Positions 28,705 through 39,250 of a stretch of 64,000 nt of DNA are shown here, piece after piece. Within the stretch, counting starts at the first letter, position 1. Each line of letters opens with the position of its first letter. The stretch comes from an uncultured Paracoccaceae bacterium (lineage in GTDB: Bacteria > Pseudomonadota > Alphaproteobacteria > Rhodobacterales > Rhodobacteraceae): the NCBI GenBank assembly GCA_951812615.1, contig CATOSU010000003.1:434001-498000 (forward strand), in the 5' to 3' direction. Both the position numbers and the translations under genes were made by a program. The notes under the pieces were generated by a model. That model ran no database searches. It saw only the letters and a program-made list of their open reading frames with translations, and was not told the DNA's origin.

Positions 28705-29462
28705 TACACAGCCCCCGCATCTTTGAGTTTTTCAACCAGCTCGTCAACCGAGCCGACGACAATCCCGGCCGCCCGGGCCGCCGGTTCCTCGGTCTTGACG
28801 ATCTCCAGCCTCGGGCTGACATCGACGCCGTAATCGGCGGCCGACTTTTCCTCGAGCGGCTTTTTCTTCGCTTTCATGATGTTGGGCAGCGAGGCATAGC
28901 GCGGCTCGTTCAGGCGCAGGTCCACGGTGACAATCGCCGGCATGCTGACCTTGATGGTCTGCAGCCCGCCATCCACTTCGCGGGTGACCAGTGCGCTGTC
29001 GCCCTCGATCTCGAGACCCGAGGCAAATGTGCCCTGCGACCAGCCCAGCAGCGCCGACAGCATCTGACCGGTGGCGTTCATGTCGTTGTCGATTGCCTGT
29101 TTACCTGCCAGCACGAGGCCCGGCTGCTCTTCCTCGACGATTTTCGCAAGGATCTTGGCCACCGCCAGAGGCTCGATATCGGTGTGCACGTCATCCGCCG
29201 CCACAACCAGGATGGCGCGGTCCGCGCCCATCGCCAGCGCCGTCCTGAGCGTCTCCTGTGCCTGCTTCACGCCGACCGAAACCGCTACGATCTCGTCCGC
29301 CTGACCGGCTTCCTTCAGCCGAATGGCCTGCTCGACGGCAATCTCGTCGAACGGGTTCATCGACATCTTCACATTGGCCAGATCGACACCGCTCCCATCC
29401 GCCTTCACACGGACCTTAACGTTGTAGTCGATCACGCGCTTGACAGGTACCAACACCTTCAT
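28704..29462 (-). CDS. etfB: electron transfer flavoprotein beta subunit
   Basis: The 252-residue beta subunit starts [20 protein letters not shown] and contains [16 protein letters not shown] and the AMP-binding region [24 protein letters not shown]. Together with EtfA it forms the heterodimeric flavoprotein. Its stop shares a base with the etfA start, so the two are translationally coupled. A 427-bp stretch upstream holds the promoter region and the divergent-free end of the adenosyltransferase gene. Confidence 0.97.
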   Translation of the reverse strand: MKVLVPVKRVIDYNVKVRVKADGSGVDLANVKMSMNPFDEIAVEQAIRLKEAGQADEIVAVSVGVKQAQETLRTALAMGADRAILVVAADDVHTDIEPLAVAKILAKIVEEEQPGLVLAGKQAIDNDMNATGQMLSALLGWSQGTFASGLEIEGDSALVTREVDGGLQTIKVSMPAIVTVDLRLNEPRYASLPNIMKAKKKPLEEKSAADYGVDVSPRLEIVKTEEPAARAAGIVVGSVDELVEKLKDAGAV

Positions 29463-29633
29463 ATGCGGTCTCTCCTTGGTTGAAAACCGAGCCGCAGCGC
29501 GACTCGCATCCGGATATCCCGGCAGTAGATAGCGGGGCTCCGGGGGGTTATACAGGGCAAAATCGTCATGTTAGCGCCCACGGACGTCGCGTTTTGTGCG
29601 CGATCGGAAATTTCGTGACATCGTCGGGTCAAA

Positions 29634-30206
29634 TCAGCGGTTCGCGCCCGGCACCCACAGCACATCTCTGTGGCCGCCATCATTGGCGACGCGCGCGGCC
29701 ACGAAGAACCAGTCGCTGAGCCGGTTGAGGAATTTCACGGCTGCCGGGTTCACCTCTTCGGAGGCGGACAGCCCGACCGTCAGCCGTTCGGCACGGCGCG
29801 CGACGGTGCGGCAGACATGCAACTGCGCCGCCAGCGGCGAACCGCCCGGCAGGATAAAACTGCGCAACGGTTCGAGATCGGCATTCATCGCGTCAATCTC
29901 GGCTTCCAGCCGGTCCACCTGCGCCGCTGCAAGTCGCAGGGGCGGAAACTCGGCTTCGGCATCGCCGGCCATATCGGGACGGCACAGATCCGCGCCCAGA
30001 TCGAACAGATCGTTCTGAATTGCCGCCAGCTGTTCGTCGGTTGCCGCATCGGCCTGCAGCCGGGCGACCCCCACGAACGCGTTCAGTTCATCGACAGTAC
30101 CGTAGGCGTCGACACGGCCCGCGTATTTGGCCACGCGGGTGCCGTCGCCCAGCGCAGTTTCGCCGGCGTCGCCGGTCCGCGTGTAGATCTTGTTGAGGAC
30201 CACCAT
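29634..30206 (-). CDS. cob(I)alamin adenosyltransferase, PduO type
   Basis: The enzyme attaches adenosyl to cobalamin to form coenzyme B12. The 190-residue protein has the PduO-type landmarks: IYTRTGDAGETALGDGTRVAKY (ATP-binding, residues 7-28), DAYGTVDELNAFVGVAR near residue 33, and the C-terminal RTVARRAERLTVGL and FLNRLSDWFFVAARVAN. An adenosylcobalamin-dependent mutase step also belongs to the ethylmalonyl-CoA pathway suggested by mcd, so the gene fits the metabolism. The HIG1-domain gene overlaps by one base. Confidence 0.93.
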   Translation of the reverse strand: MVVLNKIYTRTGDAGETALGDGTRVAKYAGRVDAYGTVDELNAFVGVARLQADAATDEQLAAIQNDLFDLGADLCRPDMAGDAEAEFPPLRLAAAQVDRLEAEIDAMNADLEPLRSFILPGGSPLAAQLHVCRTVARRAERLTVGLSASEEVNPAAVKFLNRLSDWFFVAARVANDGGHRDVLWVPGANR

Positions 30207-30418
30207 TACTGGCTGCCCCCCTGAGCGCGCAGCCAGATGAACAGCAGGATCAGGCAGATGGCCACGAACTGTGCCGCGATCCTGAGCTGCATCATCTTGT
30301 TGCCGTATTTCTTGTTGAACGCCCCGCCCTTGGCAAAGCCGCCGATGCCGATCATCAGGATCACCACGACCGCGGCCATGGCGATAATCACGAGTGTTAG
30401 CAACAGATCGCCGCCCAT
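30206..30418 (-). CDS. HIG1-domain (twin transmembrane) protein
   Basis: This 70-residue protein has two hydrophobic helices (about 5-28 and 45-64) joined by a basic loop with KGGAFNKKYGNKMMQLRIAAQ, the HIG_1_N domain pattern. Bacterial and mitochondrial HIG1 proteins associate with respiratory complexes (cytochrome oxidase), but the role of this copy is unknown. Its stop shares a base with the adenosyltransferase start. Confidence 0.85.
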   Translation of the reverse strand: MGGDLLLTLVIIAMAAVVVILMIGIGGFAKGGAFNKKYGNKMMQLRIAAQFVAICLILLFIWLRAQGGSQ

Positions 30419-30492
30419 CGAAACGTTCCTTCTATGGATTCACCGCTGATCTAGCCGTGCGCGGCGCAAAAGCGAACAGGAATATTGTCGCG

Positions 30493-31320
30493 TCAGATCC
30501 TGCCGACGATGCGGTCCACCGCCCGCGTCGGCAGAATGCGCCGCAGAAATGCGGTCACGTAGGTCGGGAGGGTCACGTAGTAGCGCGGCGACGGGCGGGC
30601 CGCGTCCAGCGCGCGGATCAGCTTGGCTGTGACTGCAGAAGGCGGCAGCTCGAACCGGTCCGGTCCGCTGTCGGTATACATTCGCCTGACCAGCCCGGTT
30701 TCGTATTCGGCCCTGTGCGGCGAGTTCTGCCAGTCGATGTATTGCTCGAACCACCGGATCCCGTTGAGGCGGAATTTTGTTGTAATCGGCCCGGGTTCGA
30801 TCAGGACCACGTCAATCCCCGACCCGGCCAGTTCCAGCCGCATCGTGTCGCTCAGCGCTTCGATTGCGTGTTTGGTGGCGGAATAGGCCCCGCGCCAGCG
30901 CATATAGGTCAGTCCCAGTGCCGAGGAACACTGTACGATCCGCCCATGCCCCTGTGCGCGCATCACCGGGATCACTGCGCGTGTCAGATCGTGCCAGCCA
31001 AAGACGTTGGATTCAAAGATCGCGCGCAGCCCTTCGACCGGCAGATCCTCGACTGCACCGGACAGTGGGTGCGCGCCGTTGTTGAACAGTGCGTCCAACG
31101 TGTCGCCGGTGGCCTCGAGCACCCGGGCCAGACCGTCGCGGATGCTGTCGGCGTCGGTGTAGTCGATGCGCGGGCTGTCGAACCCCTCGGCCTGCAGACG
31201 GTCGCAATCGGCCTGTTTCCGGCACGATGCGAATACCCGCCAGCCCCGTTCGCGCAGCGTACGGGCCGCGTCGAGCCCGATGCCCGAAGAACACCCGGTG
31301 ATGAGAATGGATTTCGGCAC
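30493..31320 (-). CDS. short-chain dehydrogenase/reductase
   Basis: A classical SDR of 275 residues, taken to start at GTG 31320 because this places SILITGCSSGIGLDAA (the NAD(P) glycine motif) at residues 4-19; an earlier start would run into the gene upstream. Other landmarks are NNGAHPLSGAVEDLP (NNAG-type motif) and the catalytic GAYSATKHAIEALSD (Tyr-x-x-x-Lys). The substrate is unknown. The minus-strand SH3 gene ends 59 nt upstream. Confidence 0.9.
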   Translation of the reverse strand: MPKSILITGCSSGIGLDAARTLRERGWRVFASCRKQADCDRLQAEGFDSPRIDYTDADSIRDGLARVLEATGDTLDALFNNGAHPLSGAVEDLPVEGLRAIFESNVFGWHDLTRAVIPVMRAQGHGRIVQCSSALGLTYMRWRGAYSATKHAIEALSDTMRLELAGSGIDVVLIEPGPITTKFRLNGIRWFEQYIDWQNSPHRAEYETGLVRRMYTDSGPDRFELPPSAVTAKLIRALDAARPSPRYYVTLPTYVTAFLRRILPTRAVDRIVGRI

Positions 31321-31379
31321 GTCCCGGCGACCCCGCTGCTGTTTCAGCGTGTTTTCGCCCGGATTGCGGTCCGGATCAA

Positions 31380-32015
31380 TCAGTTGACGGGTTTGCCCAC
31401 GAAGCGCGCTGCCATCCATCCGACACGGTCGTCGCCGACCTTGCGCAGCTGGACCCAGCCGTTGCCGAGGTCCTCCAGGATCTCGACGCGGTCGTCATAA
31501 TACAACGTGCCGATCACGGTGTATGTGGTGCCCGGTCCCTGCCGGACATTCACGCGGCTGCCGGTCACCTCGCGGATGTCGGCGGGTGTGGCATCCGGTT
31601 CCGGCGCGGCTTCGGCTGTGGGCGCGGACGGTTCGGCTGACGGGTTCAGGAAGACAGGTTGCGGAAACGCGGTCTGGCCATCTGCCAGCGACGCAAGCTG
31701 CACGTTTGCGGCATCGCTTTCCGCGCCGGAGTGATTGAACCGGAAGGTGAGGCTGGGCGTATCCGCGGCGGCGGGTTCGATCGGCGTTTCCTTCACCACG
31801 ACAGGCTGCAGGCGCACAACCTCGGGCGCGTCGATAACGGTGGCGACTTTTTCGGGATCGGGCACAACCACATCCGTTCCGGCCGTCAACCGGACCGGTC
31901 CGGCATCCGCAACGTCGACGCTGCCCTCTGGCCGGCGCGGTTCAAAATCCGCACCGCCACTGAGCTCGTAAAAAGCCCAGCCCATGAACAGGAAACAGAC
32001 CAGTACAAAGCGCAT
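31380..32015 (-). CDS. SH3 type 3 domain protein
   Basis: The 211-residue protein begins with MRFVLVCFLFMGWAFYELSGGADF, an N-terminal hydrophobic segment that could be a signal anchor. A long proline- and acid-rich linker follows, and a bacterial SH3 domain closes it: VTGSRVNVRQGPGTTYTVIGTLYYDDRVEILEDLGNGWVQLRK. Such domains often bind peptidoglycan or other envelope ligands. An ATG at 32036 gives an alternative start with a few more residues. parC is divergent, 161 nt away. Confidence 0.82.
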   Translation of the reverse strand: MRFVLVCFLFMGWAFYELSGGADFEPRRPEGSVDVADAGPVRLTAGTDVVVPDPEKVATVIDAPEVVRLQPVVVKETPIEPAAADTPSLTFRFNHSGAESDAANVQLASLADGQTAFPQPVFLNPSAEPSAPTAEAAPEPDATPADIREVTGSRVNVRQGPGTTYTVIGTLYYDDRVEILEDLGNGWVQLRKVGDDRVGWMAARFVGKPVN

Positions 32016-32176
32016 CGCGCGCCCCCCGAAAACCATTACATTATACAAATCCCGGCCGCAGACATGGCCGATTGGCAATAATCCTAGAACACTGACCGAT
32101 TCGATACAGGGGGGAAAGTGAGGTATTCCTCCTCAAACTCCTGTCGCACCGGTTTTCTTCCAGTCGGTGCTTTACG

Positions 32177-34552
32177 ATGGCGAATGGCGGACGTATCACA
32201 GCATCTATGACCGATATCGTTGACGACCCCAACATGAAGCGCCCCGAAGGTGGAGAAGTGGCAGAACCGCTGCGCCGCGCAATTGGCGAGCGATACCTGA
32301 CTTATGCGCTTTCGACGATCATGCACCGGGCGCTGCCCGATGCACGGGACGGGCTCAAACCGGTTCATCGGCGCATATTGTTCGCGATGCGGGAACTGCG
32401 GCTGGCCTCGTCGGGGGGATTCCGCAAGTCCGCGAAGATCTCCGGCGACGTCATGGGCAACTACCATCCACATGGCGACGCCGCGATCTACGACGCGATG
32501 GCGCGGCTCGCGCAGGATTTCAACGTGCGCTATCCGCTGGTCGACGGACAGGGCAATTTCGGCAATATCGACGGCGATAATCCGGCGGCCTCGCGCTATA
32601 CCGAGGCGCGGATGACAATTGTCGCCGAGGCGCTGCTGCGCGGGCTGGACGAAGACGCGGTCGATTTCCGCGACAATTATGACGGAACGCTGAGCGAACC
32701 GGTCGTCCTGCCGGCTGAGTTTCCCAACCTTCTGGCAAATGGCGCCGCGGGGATCGCCGTGGGCATGGCCACCAACATTCCGCCGCACAATATCGGCGAG
32801 CTGTGCGATGCCTGCCTGCACCTGATCAAGACCCCGGATGCCCGCGACGACACGTTGCTGAACTATGTTCCGGGGCCGGATTTTCCGACCGGAGGCATCA
32901 TTGTCGAACCGCCCGACAATATCGCGCGGGCCTATCGCACCGGGCGGGGCAGCTTCCGCCTGCGCTGCAAGTGGGAAATCGAGAAGCTGGATCGCGGTCA
33001 GTGGCAGATCGTGGTCACCGAAATCCCGTACCAGGTGCAGAAATCCAAGCTGGTCGAAAAGATCGCCGAATTGCTGCAGACCAAGAAAATCCCGATCCTC
33101 GCCGATGTCCGCGACGAAAGCGCCGACGACATCCGGATGGTTCTGGAACCCCGGTCCAAGAATGTCGATCCCGAGATGCTGATGGGGATGCTGTTCCGCA
33201 ACTGCGATCTCGAATTGCGGTTCTCGCTCAACATGAACGTGCTGATCGATGGGGTCACGCCCAAGGTCTGTTCGATGAAAGAGGTGCTGCGGGCCTTTCT
33301 TGATCACCGGCAGGACGTGTTGCTGCGCCGGTCGCGTCACCGGATGGCCAAGATCGATCACCGGCTGGAGGTGCTCGAAGGCTTTGTCATCGCGTTTTTG
33401 AACCTTGACCGGGTGATCGACATCATCCGCTATGACGACGACCCGAAAGTGGCGCTGATGCGCGAAGACTGGAGCCGGTCCTTTGTGCGGGCGGCGTCGG
33501 AGGCCGATTACATATCGCCACCACCGGGCGAAGGCGAGTTGAGCGAAGTGCAGACTGACGCGATCCTCAACATGCGCCTGCGGTCCCTGCGGCGTCTGGA
33601 AGAGCTGGAACTGCTGCGCGAACAGTCCGACCTGATGGAGGAACGCGCCGCGCTCGAGGATCTGCTGGAAAGCCCGGATCTGCAATGGGGACGGATCGCG
33701 GAGCAGATCAGGGAAACCAAAAAGACATTTGGCCGGGACTATCCCGGCGGTGCCCGCCGGACCCGGCTGGAAGAGGCCGGCGAGGTGCAGGAAGTTCCGC
33801 TCGAGGCGATGATCGAGCGCGAGCCGATTACCATTGTCTGCTCGCAGATGGGCTGGATCCGGGCGATGACGGGACATATCGACCTGAACCGGGACCTGAA
33901 GTTCCGCGACGGCGACGGCCCGCGCTTCATCTTCCACGCCGAAACCACCGACCGGCTGCTGATTTTCGGTTCAAACGGCCGGTTCTACACGCTCAGTGCC
34001 TCAAACCTGCCGGGTGGCCGCGGCATGGGCGAACCTGTCCGGCTGATGGTGGATCTGCCGAACGAGGCTGAGATCCTCGAACTGCTGGTGCATGTGCCGG
34101 ACCGGCGGCTGCTGATCGCGTCGAGCGACGGCAATGGTTTCGTAGTGCCCGAAAACGACATCGTTGCGCAGACCCGTGCCGGCAAACAGGCGCTGAACCT
34201 GACCAAGGAGGCCAGCGCCCGGATCTGTCGGCCGGTCACCGGCGACCATGTGGCAGTGGTGTCGCAGAACGGCAAATTCCTCGTCTTCCCGCTGTCCGAG
34301 CTGCCGGAGATGACCCGCGGCAAGGGCGTGCGTCTGCAGAAATACAACCTCGCCCGCGGTCGCCAGGGCACGCTGGAGCTGGATGGCGGCCTGTCGGATC
34401 TGGTGACTTTCGACTGGTCCGGCGGGCTGAGCTGGGAAATGGGGGGCGGCAAAACCCGGCACGAAACCGATCTCAGCGAATGGCTGGGCAAACGCGCCGG
34501 TGTCGGCAAAAAGCCGCCCTACGGGTTTCCGAAATCGAATCGATTCACCTGA
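32177..34552 (+). CDS. parC: DNA topoisomerase IV subunit A
   Basis: ParC is the cutting subunit of topoisomerase IV, which unlinks daughter chromosomes. The 791-residue protein has the winged-helix/tower core with catalytic Tyr141 in NPAASRYTEAR, preceded by GNYHPHGDAAIYDAMARLA and the LVDGQGNFGN loop. C-terminal beta-propeller blade motifs (GGRGMGEPVRLMVDL, TRGKGVRLQKYNLARG) fit ParC better than GyrA, and no GyrA-box (QRRGGKG) is seen. The start is either 32177 or ATG 32207. The residues at the E. coli Ser80 and Glu84 positions are Ala102 and Asp106. Confidence 0.93.
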   Translation: MANGGRITASMTDIVDDPNMKRPEGGEVAEPLRRAIGERYLTYALSTIMHRALPDARDGLKPVHRRILFAMRELRLASSGGFRKSAKISGDVMGNYHPHGDAAIYDAMARLAQDFNVRYPLVDGQGNFGNIDGDNPAASRYTEARMTIVAEALLRGLDEDAVDFRDNYDGTLSEPVVLPAEFPNLLANGAAGIAVGMATNIPPHNIGELCDACLHLIKTPDARDDTLLNYVPGPDFPTGGIIVEPPDNIARAYRTGRGSFRLRCKWEIEKLDRGQWQIVVTEIPYQVQKSKLVEKIAELLQTKKIPILADVRDESADDIRMVLEPRSKNVDPEMLMGMLFRNCDLELRFSLNMNVLIDGVTPKVCSMKEVLRAFLDHRQDVLLRRSRHRMAKIDHRLEVLEGFVIAFLNLDRVIDIIRYDDDPKVALMREDWSRSFVRAASEADYISPPPGEGELSEVQTDAILNMRLRSLRRLEELELLREQSDLMEERAALEDLLESPDLQWGRIAEQIRETKKTFGRDYPGGARRTRLEEAGEVQEVPLEAMIEREPITIVCSQMGWIRAMTGHIDLNRDLKFRDGDGPRFIFHAETTDRLLIFGSNGRFYTLSASNLPGGRGMGEPVRLMVDLPNEAEILELLVHVPDRRLLIASSDGNGFVVPENDIVAQTRAGKQALNLTKEASARICRPVTGDHVAVVSQNGKFLVFPLSELPEMTRGKGVRLQKYNLARGRQGTLELDGGLSDLVTFDWSGGLSWEMGGGKTRHETDLSEWLGKRAGVGKKPPYGFPKSNRFT

Positions 34553-34658
34553 TGGGTGCAGCGTTCTGTCGGTGATTTGATGCCACCGCCAACGCGAGCA
34601 TTTGCACCCGCGCCCGCTCTGGTCTATCTGCGTTGCGATGATCTCGAAGAGGTTCCAC

Positions 34659-35249
34659 ATGATCCGCGCAATTGTCGCATTTCTGGCGCTGGCTATGCTG
34701 GCGTCCTGTTCGCCGAAGAACCTGAATCAGCCGCCCCCGGATCTGGGTGATTTCACCCTTGGCCACAACGTGGTGGTTGCCTCCAAGATGCAGAAGGGTC
34801 CGGTGTCCCGTGACGCGACCGAGGCGGAATGGACCAATGCGCTGAAATCGGCCGTGGATGCACGGTTCGGCCGCTACGAAGGCGACCGGCTCTATCATTT
34901 CGGGATCAGCGTCGAGGGATACATGCTGGCGCCGAAGGGCGTGCCGCTGGTCTATACGCCGAAATCGGCGCTGGTGATCAACGTGACGGTCTGGGACGAC
35001 GCCAAAAACAGGAAGATGAATTCGACGCCGTACCAGATCACGGTGCTGGAAGACACCAACGAGGATTCGCTCCTGATCGGGTCAGGCTGGGGCCGGACCA
35101 AGCAGGAACAGATCGCGGGTCTGAGCTACAACGCGGTCTATGGCGTGGAAAAATGGCTGGTCGAAAATTACCAGTCCTTCGACTGGTTCACCGGCGGGGC
35201 TGCCAAGGAACCGCCGAAACAGGAACTGCCGACCTACGAAGGGCAGTAA
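34659..35249 (+). CDS. predicted lipoprotein of unknown function
   Basis: The 196-residue protein starts at ATG 34659, with AAGAGG upstream. The N-terminus is a lipoprotein signal peptide with lipobox MLASCSPKN (Cys17). The mature part carries FTLGHNVVVASKMQKGPVSRDATEAEW, an ARFGRYEGDRLYHFGISVEGYMLAPKGVP segment and a C-terminal YNAVYGVEKWLVEN. I do not recognise a Pfam family with certainty. It lies between parC and tuf, separated by ordinary intergenic spacing. Confidence 0.75.
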   Translation: MIRAIVAFLALAMLASCSPKNLNQPPPDLGDFTLGHNVVVASKMQKGPVSRDATEAEWTNALKSAVDARFGRYEGDRLYHFGISVEGYMLAPKGVPLVYTPKSALVINVTVWDDAKNRKMNSTPYQITVLEDTNEDSLLIGSGWGRTKQEQIAGLSYNAVYGVEKWLVENYQSFDWFTGGAAKEPPKQELPTYEGQ

Positions 35250-35267
35250 CAGACGGACAAGTGCCGC

Positions 35268-35296
35268 TTGATTTTCCCGGGCGGAGACAATATTCC
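35268..35296 (+). promoter_or_regulatory. possible tuf promoter
   Basis: TTGATT at 35268-35273 is followed after 17 nt by TATTCC at 35291-35296, a weak sigma-70-like pair 57 nt before the tuf ATG. The match to the -10 element is poor, so the assignment is only suggestive. Confidence 0.3.
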
Positions 35297-35352
35297 GCGC
35301 GCGCAGAGGTAACCGGGCCCGAAGGGCCCCAACGCAAGAAGGCGCCGTAGAC

Positions 35353-36528
<1,176 letters not shown>

Positions 36529-36658
36529 CACCGCATTTGCGGTGTCGCGGCGGGCGGCAGTCGCTCTGAACGAGCGATGAGAGCCCGCACCTCTCAATTC
36601 CGGCCGCCGCGGATGGCCCAAAATCCACCCCGCGGCGCCCGACAAAACAAACGGTTCG

Positions 36659-36690
36659 ACGTGGGCCGGGGAATGATCCCCGGTCCACGT
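36659..36690 (+). terminator. strong hairpin downstream of tuf
   Basis: A 14-bp stem with arms ACGTGGGCCGGGGA/TCCCCGGTCCACGT and a 4-nt loop (ATGA), with one G-T pair, lies 130 nt after the tuf stop. It is followed by TGCGTTTGCCC, only a weak T-tract, so it is a terminator or transcript-stabilising hairpin. Confidence 0.6.
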
Positions 36691-36764
36691 TGCGTTTGCC
36701 CCCCCGAAATGCCTTGCCCCGCGCCCGGAAGGCATATCAGACTGACAGCAATTCAACCCGTCCG

Positions 36765-38090
36765 GTGACCGATGTGATCCGCGTCCTGACCTGCCTGTTT
36801 CTGGTGATCTTCGCGGCCCAGGCCGTTGCAAAACCGCTGTTGCTGAATAGTCAGGACACACACAGCGCCGCCTGTATCGACTTTGACGACACCTTCGAAA
36901 GGATGGTCAGGATCTGCGAGCTTGGCCTGACGGATCCCGGCGCGTCGCAGTCCCAGCGCCTTGAAATGATGAATTCGCTGGGCCACGCGCTGATGGAGCT
37001 GGAACGCTATGACCGGGCGGAACAGGTTTTCCGCGACATGCTGAAACTCGGGCCGGATTCGGCCGCCGCGCGTCGTGGGCTGGGCTGGATCGAGGAAGGC
37101 CGCGGCAATTGCGAAGCCGCGCTGATCCATTTCGAGGCGTCGCGTCAGATCAGGCCATCGGCCCCGGCCCTGTTCGGCAGCGCCATCTGCCAGCTGGACA
37201 CCGGCAGGCTGGATCTCGACGCTGCTCTTTTGCAGATGGAGACAGGTCTGTCGCTGGACCCGGGCTATGCCTGGGGGGTGCGCGAAAAGGGCTGGCGGCT
37301 GCTGGATGCGCGGCGCTACGAGGAAGCCGCAGCCGAGTTTTCCCGGGCCATCGCGCTTGACGGCAATGACATCAACGCGCGGCGGGGCCTTGCCTCCAGC
37401 CTGCGCCGGCAGGACGCGTTTGAGCCCGCGCTGAAGGAGATCAACGCCGCCATCAACATCGACCCTGACGGGCCCTACCTGCTGGCGGAGCGGTCGCTGA
37501 TCCTGTTCTACCTGGACCGCAACAAGCTCGCCGCCAAGGACGCGCAGCGCGTGATCGATCTGCTGCCGGACTGGCCAACGGGCTATGTCCGCAAGGCACG
37601 GGCCCTTTCGGATCTGGGCCGGCGCGGCGACGCGCTGGACCTGCTGGGCGATGCGTATGAACGGATAGGCGAAAACAGCTTTCTCGCCTATTGGTATGCC
37701 AGCCTGCTGTACGATGATGAACAATACGGTGCGGCGGTGTCGGTGCTGAAGCGGCTGGCAGAGGCCGGCATCGCGGACAAGCACGACTTCGGCCTGCTGG
37801 CCGAGGCGCAGCTGGCGCGCGATTACGTGGACGGCGCCCGTGCGGCGGTCGGGCAGGCGCTGGCGCTGGACCCCGGTTTTAGCTGGTCGGTGTTTCTGGA
37901 TGCGGTGGTTCTGATCGAGGAGGGACAGTTTGACAGCGCCGTCGCGCGGTTCGACGAAGCGCTGGACGGCGGGCTCGCGTGGCGTCATTTCCGTATGTTC
38001 AACAGGCATCTGGTTGCCAACGGACAGTTCATGCGGGCGATCGAAATCCGGGTGCGGTACAATGACTGGAAGTTGTCACAGCCGGACTGA
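36765..38090 (+). CDS. secreted TPR-repeat protein
   Basis: The 441-residue protein is read from GTG 36765, which places VIRVLTCLFLVIFAAQAVAKP as a signal peptide. After it come several tetratricopeptide-like repeats, for example ERYDRAEQVFRDMLKLGPDSAAARRGLG and RRYEEAAAEFSRAIALDGNDINARRGLA, extending over residues 80-410. TPR proteins of this kind act as scaffolds in the periplasm. The partner is unknown; GSCFA and SGNH genes follow after 100 nt. Confidence 0.8.
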   Translation: MTDVIRVLTCLFLVIFAAQAVAKPLLLNSQDTHSAACIDFDDTFERMVRICELGLTDPGASQSQRLEMMNSLGHALMELERYDRAEQVFRDMLKLGPDSAAARRGLGWIEEGRGNCEAALIHFEASRQIRPSAPALFGSAICQLDTGRLDLDAALLQMETGLSLDPGYAWGVREKGWRLLDARRYEEAAAEFSRAIALDGNDINARRGLASSLRRQDAFEPALKEINAAINIDPDGPYLLAERSLILFYLDRNKLAAKDAQRVIDLLPDWPTGYVRKARALSDLGRRGDALDLLGDAYERIGENSFLAYWYASLLYDDEQYGAAVSVLKRLAEAGIADKHDFGLLAEAQLARDYVDGARAAVGQALALDPGFSWSVFLDAVVLIEEGQFDSAVARFDEALDGGLAWRHFRMFNRHLVANGQFMRAIEIRVRYNDWKLSQPD

Positions 38091-38191
38091 TCCCTGCGGT
38101 CGTCCCGTCCGCTGACGCGTTCATTGATCCGGCACGCCCGCTTTGCTAGGCTTTCCACAACAAAAAGCCGGGCAGAACAGGCGATCTACGA

Positions 38192-39250
38192 ATGACACAT
38201 CCTTATGCGGGGCTTCCCTCGTCCGCGTATTGGCGTCCGGCCGTGGCCGATGTCGGTCCGCATCAGCTGAGCGGGCTCTGGACACCGAAATACCCGATCC
38301 GCAAAGAGGATGTCGTGGTCACCGCCGGTTCCTGCTTTGCGCAGCATATCGGCCGGGCGCTGACCGCGGGCGGCTATGGCTGGACCGATTTCGAGCCGCC
38401 GCCGCCGTTTCTGCCGGAGGGCGAGGCGCGCCGGTTCGGCTATGATGTCTTCAGTTTCCGGACCGGCAATATCTACACGCCGTCGATGCTGCTGCAATGG
38501 TTGCAACTGGCCTTTGAACCGGCACCGGAAGTGGCCGAACACTGGGAACACAACGGCCGTGTCTACGACCCGTTGCGCCCGGCCATCGAACCGGACGGAT
38601 TTGCCGACGAACAGGACTTCATGGCGGCGCGTGCGGCGACTTGCCGGGCTGTGCGGCGGGCGGTCGAACAGGCGGATGTCTTTGTGTTCACGCTGGGCCT
38701 GACGGAACACTGGCGCAACGCGGCCACCGGGCTGGAATATGCGCTGTGCCCCGGAACCGTTGCCGGGCGGTTCGATACACGGACGCATGTGTTCGCAAAC
38801 GCGGATGCCGAAGCGGTGACGCGGGATCTGCGCGCCATGGCGGCGTTCCTGCGCGACCGGAACCCGGATCTGCGCCTGTTGCTGACAGTGTCGCCCGTGC
38901 CGCTGACCGCGACGGCCTCGGGTCAGCATGTTCTGACAGCCTCGTCCTATTCGAAATCGGTTTTGCGGGCGGCTGCCGGGTCGGTCGCTGGCGATGATGA
39001 CCGGATCGATTACTTCCCGTCTTATGAAATCATCACCCATCCGGTTTTCCGCGGGATGTTCTTTGCGCCCAATATGCGATCGGTCGAACCTGCCGGGGTG
39101 CGCACCGTGATGGAGCATTTCTTTGCCGAACAGGAGCGCGTGTTCGGCAAATCCCAGAAACCGCGCCGCCGCAATGCGCGCCTGATGCAGTCGGAAAAGG
39201 CAGCGGATGTGCAGTGCGAGGAGGTCATGCTGGATGCCTTCGCACGCTGA
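38192..39250 (+). CDS. GSCFA-domain protein
   Basis: The 352-residue protein contains the GSCFA family block: DVVVTAGSCFAQHIGRAL (about 40-57), YDVFSFRTGNIYTPSMLLQWLQ, FTLGLTEHWRN near residue 166, and SPVPLTAT near residue 235. GSCFA domains belong to the SGNH-hydrolase superfamily, with a Ser in the GSC motif as the likely nucleophile. A late SYEIITHPVFRGMFF segment probably carries the remaining catalytic residues. The product is cytoplasmic or envelope-associated. The next gene overlaps its last 17 nt in another frame, indicating coupling. Confidence 0.8.
   Translation: MTHPYAGLPSSAYWRPAVADVGPHQLSGLWTPKYPIRKEDVVVTAGSCFAQHIGRALTAGGYGWTDFEPPPPFLPEGEARRFGYDVFSFRTGNIYTPSMLLQWLQLAFEPAPEVAEHWEHNGRVYDPLRPAIEPDGFADEQDFMAARAATCRAVRRAVEQADVFVFTLGLTEHWRNAATGLEYALCPGTVAGRFDTRTHVFANADAEAVTRDLRAMAAFLRDRNPDLRLLLTVSPVPLTATASGQHVLTASSYSKSVLRAAAGSVAGDDDRIDYFPSYEIITHPVFRGMFFAPNMRSVEPAGVRTVMEHFFAEQERVFGKSQKPRRRNARLMQSEKAADVQCEEVMLDAFAR

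Noticed and set aside
32084-33937. 617-codon open frame on the minus strand across parC
   Set aside because: Antisense shadow of a clear parC coding frame.
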